A stretch of 64,000 nt of DNA from Athripsodes cinereus. Its lineage: Eukaryota > Arthropoda > Insecta > Trichoptera > Leptoceridae. This document shows positions 11,246 through 23,264 of the stretch, one piece after another (the first letter of the stretch is position 1; each line of letters begins with the position of its first letter). The notes under the pieces were generated by a model that ran no database searches, was not told the DNA's origin, and was given only the letters and a program-made list of their open reading frames with translations. A program made the position numbers and the translations under genes. Location of the stretch: the NCBI GenBank assembly GCA_947579605.1, contig OX388312.1, positions 5,518,001 through 5,582,000 on the forward strand, given 5' to 3'.

Positions 11246-11909
11246 GAGGTCTTTGAAATAGACAACCATCACCAGTAGGTTTTGGATTGAAACTCAGATC
11301 ATCGTCTACCCGAAAGATCTCTGAGTTTAATGTTATTCATAGTGAAAGTAAGCATTACATTTATTGTTTGTTTTATTTACTTTTAAGTTTTAGTGCAAAG
11401 TTACTGTATATCGTCCTTTTCTAACAAAGAGTTTATTATGTTGTAATACTATTCTTCGATAAGCGATTAAAAATGATTAATGTCTCATTAAACAGATTTC
11501 AAGGGGTGAATTTAGGTTATGTACTAATTAAGGTATATAAGTGATTTAATGATGAAACTGCGGAGAAGCAAGTGTTTAGAGATTTCACTAAGTCAGTGTA
11601 TGGTTCTTTCAATTAACTGTAGTTAATATTTTTCTACTGAAATTCATGATAAATAATATAAATAAACCACTTTATTAGTATATTTGCTGTGACTTTACCA
11701 TCCCAAAATCACAGCGGATATACTTACTCAAAAAGTGTTTTATTTATAATTAATTTTGTGTGTGTGTTTTATTTAAACTTCTTTCTGCGTTTTCTTTATA
11801 CTTGTACTGCATGAAGGCTTTTTCCATATTTCTCCACTCATAATTTTCATGTTTTTTTTTACCCATTTTTTAGTAATAGAGGAATGATAATAATATCATC
11901 AACCCACCT

Positions 11910-11995
11910 TTATTTTAACTGGGCTTTTGTTACAAAACCCAAACTCGTGTACATGAGGTCGAGACTCAACTACCAGGCTACTGATGAACTCATTT
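11910..11995 (-). mobile_element. SINE (second tRNA-type), internally deleted
   Basis: The minus strand runs from a head like GGTAGTTGAGTCTCGACCTC directly to the tail GGGTTTTGTAACAAAAGCCC, skipping the middle present in the complete copy at 42165-42335. Confidence 0.6.
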
Positions 11996-12014
11996 TATTT
12001 ATATGTTAATCAGG

Positions 12015-12290
12015 GTAAGTGAAGGTAGGTAAGTCCTTAAAAAAATCAGCCAACAATGAGTCAACTGGATTGACCACACCATCATCACCTTCGCAAAGGG
12101 CAAGACTGAAGACAGAAATAGTAGAGGTCGACCAAAAGACACCTAAAGACTTTTATGGATCAATTGAAGAAGAACATGCACTGTGGTACAAACGTAGAAT
12201 TAAAGAGACTTGCATAAAATAGAGATGAATGGAGAAGAAAATCCAAACTCGTTGCAGATCAATCCAACGGATTGTAACTCACTATAATAT
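12015..12290 (+). pseudogene. Decayed LINE RT tail
   Basis: Short in-frame pieces WIDHTIITFAKG and DRNSRGRPKDT resemble the basic RGRP-containing C-terminal tail of insect non-LTR retrotransposon proteins. The frame is broken by stops. The assignment rests on motif resemblance only. Confidence 0.4.
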
Positions 12291-12988
12291 AAGCCGTCCT
12301 TTATTAATAAGCACTTTTTGCGTTTGCTCATTTAATTCATGATGATAATATATTATTATATTTGAATAGAATCATAATATTTATTTAATGGTTTTAAGAG
12401 TATGAATTGAATTTATAAGTCTTAGTACAAAGAGAGGAGATACCTACTTGAAAATAATAATGTTATCAAAATTATAAGAATATAGTCTATTATATCGCGA
12501 GTATTTTATGAGTCTTCATATTATTATTACGTAGATGATATCTGATATTAATTTTCCCGAATACCGGATCAAAGATGTCTTAACTTTGTTAGTCACATAT
12601 TCGTCCCGATCAGAAAACACTCAACATTTATGAAACTAACTTTAAAGCTTCCGAATTATTAAAATTGGAATTATTTATCTCTTACGGCATTACTTACAAG
12701 TAAGACTTATTGAATGGAATAAACATGCAATTTTGTCGTCTTCGTGCCAATTATAAATTAAAACAGATTAATTTAAGGACTCGGGGGAAAATTCTAACAT
12801 AAAATTGGTATTTGTATTTGAAAAAATATCATATTTTTTAGAAAACATTACCAATAAACTTGTATGTCAAAACAACATGTTTATTTTTTGGGCGTTAGGA
12901 ATTCAAAACAAAAAAAAAAGTTAAAAATTAATACTCGCAGAATATTAACGCATTATCCAGTTTTCGGTTGGATAATCATTTTGTACTT

Positions 12989-13193
12989 CGAAATAATAAA
13001 ACAAATGTTTTATTCTACTAATGGTTTATTATGTGAGAGAGACGTCTTTCGTCTGATGAGGACATTGTCAATTGACAATGTCCTCATCAGACGAAAGACG
13101 TCTCTCTCACATAATAAACCATTAGTAGAATAAAACATTTGTTTTATTATTTCGATATGGAATTCTACTACCTAAACACCGACACAGTGAATA
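12989..13193 (+). mobile_element. Hairpin retroposon, copy 4: perfect 166-bp palindrome
   Basis: The 12-bp repeat CATTTTGTACTT flanks it (12977-12988, 13194-13205). Positions 12989-13071 and 13072-13154 are exact reverse complements over 83 bases with no spacer. Each arm carries the core order TTGACAA-T-GTC-CTCATCA-GAC-GAAA-GACGTC-TC (plus strand 13072-13104). After the palindrome come ATATGGAATTCTACTACCTA and AACACCGACACAGTGAATA, the conserved tail. The absence of any mismatch suggests a recent insertion. Confidence 0.9.
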
Positions 13194-13209
13194 CATTTTG
13201 TACTTGATC

Positions 13210-15360
13210 TCAAACAACTTTTCACACGAAAACACAGGGCAGAAACCGACCTATACCACTTAGGACATCTTTGAACCAATCGAGACATCACTTATTATCA
13301 AATTCCTAACCGTCTAGTGTCATATCATAAGAGAAATATATTATGTATGTAATATAAATGAGATTTCTACACAATAAAAAACTTTGCGGACAAAACAAAA
13401 CAGTACCTTTTTGAACTGAATGGTTGTTTACTTTGCCGGATAGCCGTTACATAACTAATACCTACTTTATTGTTAAATTTTCTTGAAGTTAGTATGAAAC
13501 CTTGAATAACGGCAACGTCTTATTTTCCTTTTCTTCAAAAGAAAGGGGTTGATGTTGTATTAAAAGTAGATAGGGTAGTAGGTATAGTACCTACTATTAG
13601 GAACAAGGATGGGATAGGAAATTAATCACCCTCTTTTTAATTATTTCGCAGTTCCGTAAATTAATTATTGTAGAATGGTACCAAAAATTATTGCGTTTTT
13701 TTATATATATTTAGTAGGAACATGCGGTGAATAATAAGTTGGAATAGATAAAACACGTGTTTTCTATTTGTCTCTGTGAAAAGGGATAATTGCTTTACAT
13801 AATTTTCTTATAAATATTTTGAATTGTTAGTAATTTGAGTTTCAGTTGTATGATTTAATATTGTGTATTTACTACGAAATGTTTAGAGAGACATCGAAGA
13901 CATAAATGTATTTATAATAAGAGATTTTCTCGTGGTGGTTTTAGCTGGCTTCCCCTTCATGCTACCACTGAAGTCCGCTCGCAAGCGCAAAAGCCTTGCT
14001 TAAAAGCGCAGATAAATAGGTATCCTTTAAGTTTTGAGAAATCTGGGCTCGAAATTTTCACTAACCCATGCCTTGGGCGTTAGAAACCTTGGCGATTCAG
14101 TTGATTTCCCATTAATTTGTTAATTAATCCTATGTAATTGATAGCTTTTTGACAATAATAATATGATTTTATACAACCTTATTGTGTGTATTAGAAAAGA
14201 TATTGTTTTAAATTTATATTGCAATGCTCAAAACAAATTGCATGAATTTTTGATTTTTTCGAAGAGGAAAGACTACGAAGGTTCATTTCATTTAGATCAT
14301 AAAACAGTAAAAAATGCACTGTTTAATTTCACTTGATTGATAGGTATAATATAAAAATAAGAAAGTTTTCAGACATATGTAGGTCCATCTTTAATAAAAA
14401 CAAATTGTATCATAAGTAGATAATAAGAATACAACAAGAGAGTGCCGGATGTAATTTTTAAAATACACATCAACAGGTAATTAATTTTCACGAAGGTTAA
14501 GCATGTGATTCACTATCAATAAACTTACCCATGGACTGACCCTTCATGTGTGGAACTGTTCACAGATAATTAAAAAAAACACTCCTTTTCTAAAAAGACA
14601 TTCCTTTGCAAGGCCGGTAATAGGGCAAACACACGTCTTCTGCATGCATACTTATTGTTAGAGATTTAATAATACTGCCAAAACCAGTAGTTAAGATTGT
14701 CTGGAAGATATTACATCTATAATAACTAGGGTACTAATCTACCATGAACTCTCTTCTGGTATAATTACTATACAAGCACCATGGTATCAAAAATCGTAAT
14801 AATTATAAAATCTTATAATATGCTCTTGTGTTGTAAAAAATATAAATAAATACAATCTTTGCATGTAGTTTTGTCACGCTACAAAACACTTTTATTGTAG
14901 CAATTTTTATATTATAGTGATTATTTAAAAGAATTAAAATTTAATTACTTCAATATGCAATCATAAAGTCATGATAAAATTATAAATCTAGATATTATAA
15001 AAATGAATTGTATCTATACCTATAATTTTTTTTCAATAATGGTTATGATGTTATCCTTTAATTATGTATAATGTTATAGTGAGAATGTAATTAAAATTTA
15101 ATCATTGATTTTTAAATGATTGTAATGCAATAATTATTTTATGTTATTTCACCAAATCATAGGATACAAGATAAATCAAACAGACATTGAGTATAGTTAT
15201 AGTTGTTTTAAATAACAATGTGTGGCACTTACCGATTAACGAATTTAACGAAGAGCTGAAAACAGATAGGCATGACACAAACCTTTTTTGGGCATTGGCT
15301 TTGGCATATAAAACCGATTAAAAAAAATTCGTTTGGCGCTTAGCCCCTATTTTATTTCCA
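13210..15360. other. No gene recognised
   Basis: AT-rich sequence. AACACAGGGCAGAAACCGAC near 13221-13240 resembles the repeat at 22690 and 44340. Nothing else is identifiable. Confidence 0.5.
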
Positions 15361-15382
15361 GTATTCAATAATACATTAAATT

Positions 15383-15658
15383 CGATGATATTATACTTTA
15401 AAAATAACACAGTTTACTTTTCACTTAGATTTATTCAAATCTCGAGCGCTTTCGTCAAAGTTGATAAATTAAATGTTCAATGTTAATAAGTTAGAACTAA
15501 AAAAAAACTAGGTAATTCTCTTGAAAATGTCAATTTATTGACATTGACGAAAGCGCTCGAGATTTGAATAAATCTAAGTGAAAAGTAAATTGTGTTATAT
15601 TTAAAGTACAATATCATCATAATGAATTTTCACTCTGTGAATGTACAAACCTTAGAGT
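15383..15658 (+). mobile_element. Hairpin retroposon, copy 5
   Basis: An 11-bp repeat TACATTAAATT (15372-15382, 15659-15669) flanks it. The arms 15383-15472 and 15535-15622 pair well, including TCTCGAGCGCTTTCGTCAA and its complement. The right arm reads TTGAC-ATTGAC-GAAA-GCGC-TC-GAGA, keeping GAAA and the UC-type end but with stem II collapsed. A shortened tail GAATTTTCACTCTGTGAATG follows. Confidence 0.75.
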
Positions 15659-15669
15659 TACATTAAATT

Positions 15670-15722
15670 TGTTTTATTTAATTCGCTATGGAATTTTACT
15701 ACGTAAAACGGACAGAGTGAAT
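15670..15722 (+). repeat. Second retroposon tail next to copy 5
   Basis: AATTCGCTATGGAATTTTAC then TACGTAAAACGGACAGAGTGAATA matches the conserved tail of copies 3, 4 and 6. It is a 3' fragment of another copy, placed directly after the TSD of copy 5. Confidence 0.65.
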
Positions 15723-15739
15723 ATGATTATTAGTTATTT

Positions 15740-17560
15740 ATTAAATAAAATTATCTGAGATACCACATCTGAGTTAAAGTATAATTTGAACAAAGATATT
15801 TTCTCAATTAAGTAAGTATACATATAGTAGTATGAACCTACATATTTTTATTGAACTTGATGAATTTTCTTATCAAATAAAATTTATTTTGATCACGCGT
15901 TTGAAAATTAACATTACACTGATAGAAGTACATAATATTAGGTAGGTATGTAGAATGTTTTTATTTCAAAAAAAAAATGGTAGTTACACAAAACCATCGA
16001 CCATCTGGATGTGCGTTGGGTAACAAAACAATGATAAACCTACACACCCGTATAAAAAAACAAGGGTATAGTTAGTCCAGATCAACTAGCCGTGGCTAGT
16101 CTAAGACTGAAGTTATCTATGGTTAAACCAAAACTTTACACATTAAACAATAATTATTAGTCCTATGGTGCGCTTACTTACAGAAATAATATAGAAAATT
16201 CTACTACGACCACTTCGACTATAACATCACGGCTCCTAAAGAGGAGTTAACTAATTGCATATATTTAACATGATGATTGCTCTCTAGCCTTTTCTCTCTC
16301 TCTCTATCACTGTGGCAATAAAAAATAAGCAATTCAGGATGGATGGCATATCGCTCTATTATCGTAGATGTAAATGGTCTTATATGAAAGTTTTTTCCGA
16401 AAATTTACAGGATAATTGAAAACTTGCAGAAAATAATGAGAGACCTACTCTTTACCGAAAACTCTACTGGATTATAACCAACAAAATTTCTATGGTTTTG
16501 AAATATAATTTTTGTAAAAAAAATGTATTTTTTTAATCATGGCATCTCCTGTTCTATGGTCATAATGCACTTATAAAATTTGACTGCCGGTAATAATTTG
16601 TAGTCTAACTAAAATGTTTAATCGGAACAACGTTAATAATCTTTGTTTATGAGTTACGTTTTACTTAGCCCGGCATAACAGTATATAGTAGCCTTGGTAA
16701 TCCTTGGTTCTGAGTATGAGTGACAGAATATAACATAGTATGTTCGAACGTGCATGACAAATTGTATTATGTGACGAAAGTGAATACACCGAGAGGGAGG
16801 TTATAGTCGTCTGGCTCCGTATCCTCTCTAATTGGTCTACAAGGGACGTGATGTGAACGAATAACAATAAAAGGATTATTTACCTACATAGTTTGATATA
16901 CTTTTCGATATATAGGTATCACTGAAAGATTCATATCAATAAAAATAGTAGAAAAAATAAATTACTTAAAAAATATTTTGAGAAATAAAAAATATTTAGC
17001 ATTCTAGGTCCGTTTATATAATACCTTTAGTCATGTTAGCTACAGGGGTAACTCCGAAATCTTTAATAAATAATTTACAAAAATTAGATTTGCCGGTTAA
17101 TTTGTACATTAAAATTCAAAAATCTATTATAATAAACACTTGTAATATTGTAAAAAAGTTTTTGAACACAGATATTTTGTGTGATCGTGACTGATCATAT
17201 GGAGACTTATCTGGTTGTATAATGCTGGGAAGTGTGGATGGCAATTCTGCCGCCGCGTAAAAAAAAATATTCCTCTTTTTATAATTTACAATCGTTTTTG
17301 TAAAATACATAATTTTAGGAAGCACTGGGCTGTTCTTTCGTAGGCATGCAGTGTTTTTTGCATATCTGTTAGGCACACCTCTGGTACTTATATAAATAAT
17401 TATTACCAATATTGTGATTCAAATCTATCGATTTACTCTCAACTTACCACACCTTCAGTATGTGATCATCATTATTATATCATTCATCCATGTACGTACC
17501 TACATACATATTAACAAATTATTTCTGATTTTATACCTATCTCCCAATTTCTAATATCAA
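15740..17560. other. No gene; one old dominant-retroposon copy
   Basis: A decayed minus-strand copy of the dominant retroposon lies at about 16300-16480 (AATAAAAAATAAGCAATTCA then GGATGGATGGCATATCG and GAAAACTTGCAGAAA). The rest is AT-rich with no recognisable feature. Confidence 0.45.
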
Positions 17561-17569
17561 TATACCTAA

Positions 17570-17995
17570 ATATTTCTTTATATTGATTTGCACCAAAGTC
17601 TTGCATCTTTTTTCTCTATTGCGTTCTTTTCTGTACGATCTTCTTCAGCTCGTCGCAAGATCAGTTGCTCATATTCTTGCATAGATTATCGAGGTATTCT
17701 CTACGTTGGTGTCCCCTATTATTTGTCACCACAACCATAACTTCTATTATTTCTTGCAGATTTTTTTTGTCACATTTTATGTCCAACCCATCTAGCGCAT
17801 CTTTCTCAGATGGTCTCTAGCAGGTGCCTTCTTTTTTCGATTCTGTTAAAAGCTTCGTCATTTAAGATGTGTCCCCTCCAGGATATAACCAGAATATTTC
17901 ATTAGGAACACATTTCAAACGCCTCTTATCTACATATTTCGTGTAGACATCATGTCTTGCATCCGTATAATTAGACACTTCAACTTCATACTATA
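17570..17995 (-). pseudogene. Possible decayed non-LTR RT region
   Basis: The minus strand contains stretches free of stops such as EKDALDGLDIKCDKKNLQEI and TNNRGHQRREYLDNLCKNMS. The base composition (fewer A/T runs) differs from the surroundings, and the sequence resembles the C-terminal region of a retroelement polyprotein. I cannot assign a family. Confidence 0.3.
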
Positions 17996-18499
17996 TTATT
18001 AAAAAAATAGTTCTGAATGATGGCAAATATTTCTTTAGGTATCCAACACTTTATATTTAATATATCCATCGGAAACTTGTATGTTGTATTACAACTCACA
18101 TAAAAAATAAAATTATCTATCAAACGAAAATGCCATTTCTGTGATAGTGTTTTATAAACTGTAAAAAATGAAAAAAATCGGTTTATCTAACATATTTTCT
18201 AACAATAAGTGTCATGCTCTGAAATGAATCACAGAAATAATACTGAAACGTCACGTAGATAGAAAGATGTTCTTGAATTCAATGGTACTGAAATTAAATC
18301 GTAAGAACGTTGACAGGTGTCAAAGAAAATTCGCTTGTCAGACTGAAAAGTAAATAATATGTAAATATGAAAGGGAATGAATCAATAATTTGATAAATCT
18401 GTTTTTTTTTTTCTCATATCGTTGTTCCGTGGAATTCCAGGTATAAATGATTCCCCCAATCTTCTTCCTGGGATATTGTTTGGGATTGGAAAATAAGTT

Positions 18500-18665
18500 A
18501 TACTACTACTTCTATTATACAACCATGGCGTTTACCACAAGTGAGGTAGCCAGCAGATCAGCTACATGTAATTAATACAAAAACTGTTCTCTTCGTGGCA
18601 ACAATAAATTGTGACAATTAGGAAGGGTAACAAACCTCATCGTAGAATTTAAAGATGTAAAATTA
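18500..18665 (-). repeat. Dominant retroposon copy
   Basis: Plus-strand text CTACTACTACTTCTATTATA, then GTTTACCACAAGTGAGGTAG, CCAGCAGATCAGCTACATGT and GGGTAACAAACCTCATCGTA, is the reverse complement of the retroposon with its (TAG)n 3' end at the low-coordinate side. Confidence 0.7.
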
Positions 18666-19274
18666 TTATCTTATTCTTTTGCACGTTATCGTATCAAAAC
18701 AGTGTTGACAAATAATATTACATACAAGTTACTAAGACAACATGCAGTGGCGAGATTATGTAAAATTTATAAAAATTAAAGTGTTTTATCAACCAATATT
18801 TTTACACATATTACATAATTTGAATACCCAAAAATGTACGTACGTTTATATTATTTTATATGGAATACTTTGAAATCGACAAAATACCAATCCAGTTAAT
18901 GAATTATGTTGTTAACGCTGTTTTGGACATTAAAATATGTCATTTTTTATTTATTTATTTATTTTATAACTTTACTATGTACCTATCGAGAAACCTAATT
19001 GTAAATTTAATGATACAAATTAATATTCTGCGCGTGTTACTCCAAAATACTCGTGAATATTCGATTCTTATATTATTTTTTCAATTTTAAATAGGTTAAC
19101 AAATTATTATTCAGTATATTTTTTTAAATGTATAAAGTGAGTTAGTATAATTGTGTTATTTTGTAGTTTAACTTAAAAATAATTACCAACTTATAAATTT
19201 ATATTTATTTTACTTATGTATTTGGATCATATATTTTCTTTTTCCTTCAAACTTAAGAAAACAGCTTCATTACT

Positions 19275-19410
19275 CACTGTGTCGGTGTTTAGGTAGTAGA
19301 ATTCCATATCGAAATAAATAAACAAGCGTTTTATTAGCTATTGATTTAATTTATGAGATTGACAATGTCCTCATAAGACGAAAGACGTCTCTCTCATAAA
19401 TTAAATCATT
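19275..19410 (-). mobile_element. Hairpin retroposon, copy 6: closed hammerhead-like junction
   Basis: A 12-bp repeat AGCTTCATTACT (19263-19274, 19411-19422) flanks it. On the plus strand 19340-19358 pairs with 19392-19410 at 18 of 19 positions (stem I). Between them, with no spare bases at the junctions, lie TTGACAA (19359-19365), one T, GTC-CTCATAA-GAC (19367-19379), GAAA (19380-19383), GACGTC (19384-19389), T and C. The conserved tail is on the minus strand at 19275-19314. The first box differs from CUGANGA at the two bases that pair with each other (C3-G8 becomes U3-A8). Confidence 0.85.
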
Positions 19411-19573
19411 AGCTTCATTACTTATGCAATGGAATATTTGTTAAATATCATAACGCTGGTATTAGGGGCCTGAGTAGATATTTAATTGTATCTTATTATT
19501 CGACACCTCAATGCATCAAATATTATTAAGAGACATATACAACACACATTCACACACACAGACCCGAAATATA

Positions 19574-20054
19574 TCTAATATATAAAATTCTCGTGTCACG
19601 GTGTTTGTTATCATACTCTTCCGAAACGGCTGGACTGATTTTGATGAAATTTTGTGTGCTTATCGCGTACGTCTGATAATCGGCCAACATCTATTTTTCA
19701 TACCCCTAAAAGTTAAGGGTATGAAATGAATTACCCACGCCGAATTTTTTATTTTTATTTTTTGGAAAAAAAAAATATTTTTATTTTTATGGCGAGGCAT
19801 TTAAAAATATGCCTCGTTTTTTTTGCAGCTTTATATGCAGCTGATCTGCTGGCTACCCCACTCGTGGGATATGCCGTGATGGTATAGTAGTAGTAGTAGT
19901 AGCATTTAAAAATACATACAGCCCTTAATTTTCAACGTTCTACCATCAACCAGTATTTTTAATAGCGATATTAATAATTCAATCATTTTAAACTCCGGTA
20001 TGGCAAATAAATAATGTATACCTAAGGCAAAACAACGCTTGCCGGGTCAGCTAG
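19574..20054 (+). mobile_element. Non-autonomous Helitron
   Basis: The left end TCTAATATATAAAATTCTCG then TGTCACGGTGTTTGTT, followed by CCGAAACGGCTGGACTGATT, TTGATGAAATTTTGTGTG and AATCGGCCAACATCTATTTT, is the familiar 5' end of lepidopteran Helitrons. The right end ACGCTTGCCGGGTCAGCTAG ends with CTAG. No Rep/helicase frame is present. The flanking base is A at the left, as expected, and A rather than T at the right. A retroposon is nested inside at 19810-19901. Confidence 0.85.
19810..19901 (+). mobile_element. Nested dominant retroposon, 13-bp TSD
   Basis: A 13-bp duplication GCATTTAAAAATA (19797-19809, 19902-19914) flanks a 92-bp insert ending GATATGCCGTGATGGTATAG followed by TAG repeats. 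It defines the 3' end of the dominant retroposon of this window and shows that the family moves by a LINE-type mechanism with 5' truncation. Confidence 0.85.
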
Positions 20055-20059
20055 AACGT

Positions 20060-21090
20060 ATAAAATATTTTTGAATAATCATCTAATATTTAGTGTTCTT
20101 TGTTAATTATATACATTACAAATTTGGTTAATGCTAAGCCCACGAAAGCTTTTCTAATAAGATTCAATCAAAAAATATATTCAATTACATGAGTCATATA
20201 TTTCCCCCATTATAAATGACACATATTTACTATTTATCATATCAAAACTAAACCCATACCTGTATATTTTCATATCGTTATGTGTAAAATCTACTTGTTA
20301 CTCATTTGCGAACCCCACAACATTTATATAGAAAATTTTTACCCCTCACTTTAAGCTAAGTTATTTACTAACAATACGATAACTAACTTACACTTGTTGA
20401 TCAATGTTAACCTATGGCTTAAAACTTATATCAGTTAAATGTGGAATATATGAAAATATTTTGTATGTGTTTGTAAGTTTTGTTGCTTTCATTGTTTTTA
20501 AATTTTACAATAATATTATTTTCGAACATATAAATTAATGAAATTATATGTTTGTAACTATTGAGAACCGTAAGAAATAATATTTTTAAGCTCCACTGGC
20601 ATTTATTTATTTATTAATATACCGTTATAAACGGCTAACGCCATTAACAGAAGTACTAAAATCAAAAACCATACATTTTGCATTTGCTTACCTTAGTTAC
20701 AATTATATACCTAAGTACCTACATATTTATATCAACTGATTTAAAATAATAATAATACTAACTAGACAATTTTTTTGAAGATGCGCCTTTTTTGGAAAAA
20801 CCACCGCAAGGGCCCATTCAAGAACCATAAAACCTCCTGAACAATAAGGTTTTTAACCTTACCTTGAACACCCCAACACTCTCCAGAGTCCACAAATCAT
20901 AGGGATTTCCACAGCAACGGAGCAGCCATACAGAAGCCTCGGTCAACATAGTTAGCCAGACCCCCCTACTCTTAAACCTAAACAATGCAATGCAATAAAC
21001 GGATGTGTCTGATTTTCATCCCAAACCATTCACAAAGATTTTACAAACAATAAAAAATATTAGTTATCGTAGGATTTCGTGGTCTTCGTT
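20060..21090. other. No gene recognised
   Basis: AT-rich sequence with a short less AT-rich patch at 20800-20980 (CCACCGCAAGGGCCCATTCA, CCACAAATCATAGGGATTTC) that may be an old LINE relic on the minus strand. I cannot name it. Confidence 0.4.
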
Positions 21091-21094
21091 TATA

Positions 21095-21230
21095 GATGTT
21101 GATGATCTTCCAGGTTTATTGCATCTAGTCCCTTCTTCGTCTTGATAATGACTCCATCAGTAGAGTTGAAATGTCAAGACAAAGGAGGGAGATCAACTAG
21201 ACGCGGGAAATCCGGAAGAACATCAACATC
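21095..21230. mobile_element. Foldback element with hammerhead-like remnant
   Basis: GATGTTGATGATCTTCC at the left pairs with GGAAGAACATCAACATC at the right, and pairing continues inward through CTAGT and TCTTGA. On the minus strand CTGATGG-A-GTC-ATTATCAA-GAC-GAAG resembles the CUGANGA/stem II/GAA order with a short deletion in the first box. I found no TSD. Confidence 0.5.
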
Positions 21231-21239
21231 AAAAAAGAA

Positions 21240-22650
21240 CATTTTTAAAGATATAATTAATTGGAAACGATCTGTGTCCTGTACTCGTATAAATAATGTT
21301 ATAGATATTTATTTATAAAATACGTCTAAGCCATTACTTACTAAACATTATATTTACAAGCAGATAGGTAGAGACAAGATTAAGCTACTGAGCTTAAGTA
21401 TTTTTAATGTACATACTTCGTTATGTTATCGCATTTGACAGGATAATTACAAACTACTTAAAAGACTAGACTCTCGCTGTGTACCAGCCAACTAAGAATA
21501 TAAATAATAATAATTTTATCCAATATCTCGTTAAGTTTTCCTTAACAGAACCCCTACTCAATTTGATGAAACGCTGTCAAATATCTATGAAAAAATGTAA
21601 ACATAAAAGTACTTCGATTTTGCTTCTTTCTCTTTTCCTTTTGCTTATAATATTTATCTTGAAAATGCATAAGGAAAAATATTTACCATAACGCACAAAG
21701 CGTTTATATGTCTACAAAGTTACTTTTTTTGCGTTATTTTAGCTTTTAATATAATTTTTATACAAACTAATTATCATTAGCATATAAGTAACTTATCCCA
21801 CGTGAGCTTTTATTACGAAAATCATTAACGCACCCAAAAATAATCTTTATCGAGTAAATAAATCTATAGTGATTGTATGAGGAGTTTTCGAGAATGCGAA
21901 AAAAATCGCATGATACGAGAGTATAACTAAGGATATAATATTACGGATAATGGTCTACTTATATCCCATATTATTATTTTTTAAGAAAAACAATACCGTA
22001 TAAATAAAGTAATATCTTAGGTAGGTACTTACCCATATTTACCGAATGTTAATTTTCGTGTGGAAAAGTCGTTTTCCCCAAAAACTCGGTACATCTTCAC
22101 ATACCTACCATAAGTACTAGTCGTAATTTCAAAATGAGTGAAATTTATGACAATCGCATTCGGGAAAAAAGAAAATGTTTTTTACCGCGTAAGGAGAAAA
22201 TATTATTATCTTTTGTTTATTCTCAAAAATAATATGCGATAATGAAAATATTTCAGCTGTATGTATGTAAGTAAAAAATATGATTATAATTATTATTCTC
22301 CACGCGGTCGTTTTGCTATAATTTTGGTAAAAATAAAATATCACCCAATGTGTGAATGAATAAAATAAAGTAGTGGAGTTGTTGTTAAAAATTGTTGTAC
22401 CCTAAAGAGCACCAGTTGCCTTTGACGTGAGGTCTGTGCTTAATAAAATTACAGTAAAATTTTTAGATATTTAATAATTTAGTTGGCTCATACGAAATGT
22501 AGTATTTGGAAATAAAAATTAATGAAGAGGTATATATTTTTTAATTGATTTTTGACACCATACTAGACACAATGTTCTATACTTGAGAGAGGCTTCTTTT
22601 GTCGTCTGAAGGTTATCTCATTTAAATTAGGTGTTTTTATATTATTAAAA
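21240..22650. other. No gene recognised
   Basis: AT-rich sequence with short frames only and no repeat that I recognise. Confidence 0.5.
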
Positions 22651-22679
22651 AAAAATAGTGAAAATATGTAATAAATTTA

Positions 22680-22885
22680 CTCATTCATCCATTCATCGCC
22701 CTCAACGCTCCTCTCGGGAGCACAAGGCAGAAACCAGCCTCCTCCATTCAGAGTGTCTCTGCGCCAACTGCGTCACCTCTTTCCACGACATTTTTTGCGC
22801 TCTGATGTCGTTGTCATGGGACATTATGAAAGAGGGACGCCCGGGCAGACGGAAGAACAGCTATAATAAATCTACAAGACATTAA
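22680..22885 (+). repeat. Dispersed repeat (also at 44.2-44.4 kb, minus)
   Basis: AGGCAGAAACCAGCCTCCTC, CATTCAGAGTGTCTCTGCGC and GAAAGAGGGACGCCCGGGCA are shared, in order, with the minus strand of 44200-44370. Both copies encode AETSLLHSE-like text in the same frame, which suggests descent from a coding or formerly coding element. I do not recognise the family. Confidence 0.55.
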
Positions 22886-22929
22886 AAATAATTATTGGCA
22901 TAATTATTGTCATAGAGAGGATGTCTAAT

Positions 22930-23005
22930 ATGTAACATACAAGAAATCTGTTGGCTACCCTACTAATGAATGGAACATTGTGATGGTATGATAGTGATAT
23001 TAAAA
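22930..23005 (+). repeat. Dominant retroposon 3' end
   Basis: AATCTGTTGGCTACCCTACT followed by AATGAATGGAACATTGTGATGG and a GATAG tail. Confidence 0.55.
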
Positions 23006-23264
23006 TATATCACCCAATATGTAAGCGACTGGATACTGAGGGCAGCCCAGGGTCTAACGTAAATTCATTGTCTAAGAAATCCATACCTTTATAATATGTA
23101 CGTTTTACATTTTACAACTTTTTCTAAGGCAACTCAATGTGTTTCACGTCTGATATTCGAGGCTTTCAGTAAATATGATACAATATATAAATGTTTTAAG
23201 GAAGGAATATTTTGTAGTAACTTTCTAATATTTGGACATTTTAAAAACATTAAATAAAATCAAT

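Noticed and set aside
13056..13092. CTGATGAG on the plus strand of the palindrome as the catalytic box itself
   Set aside because: It is the complement of the stem II loop, pairs with the other arm, and is not followed by a hairpin plus GAAA; the core that fits starts at TTGACAA (13072).
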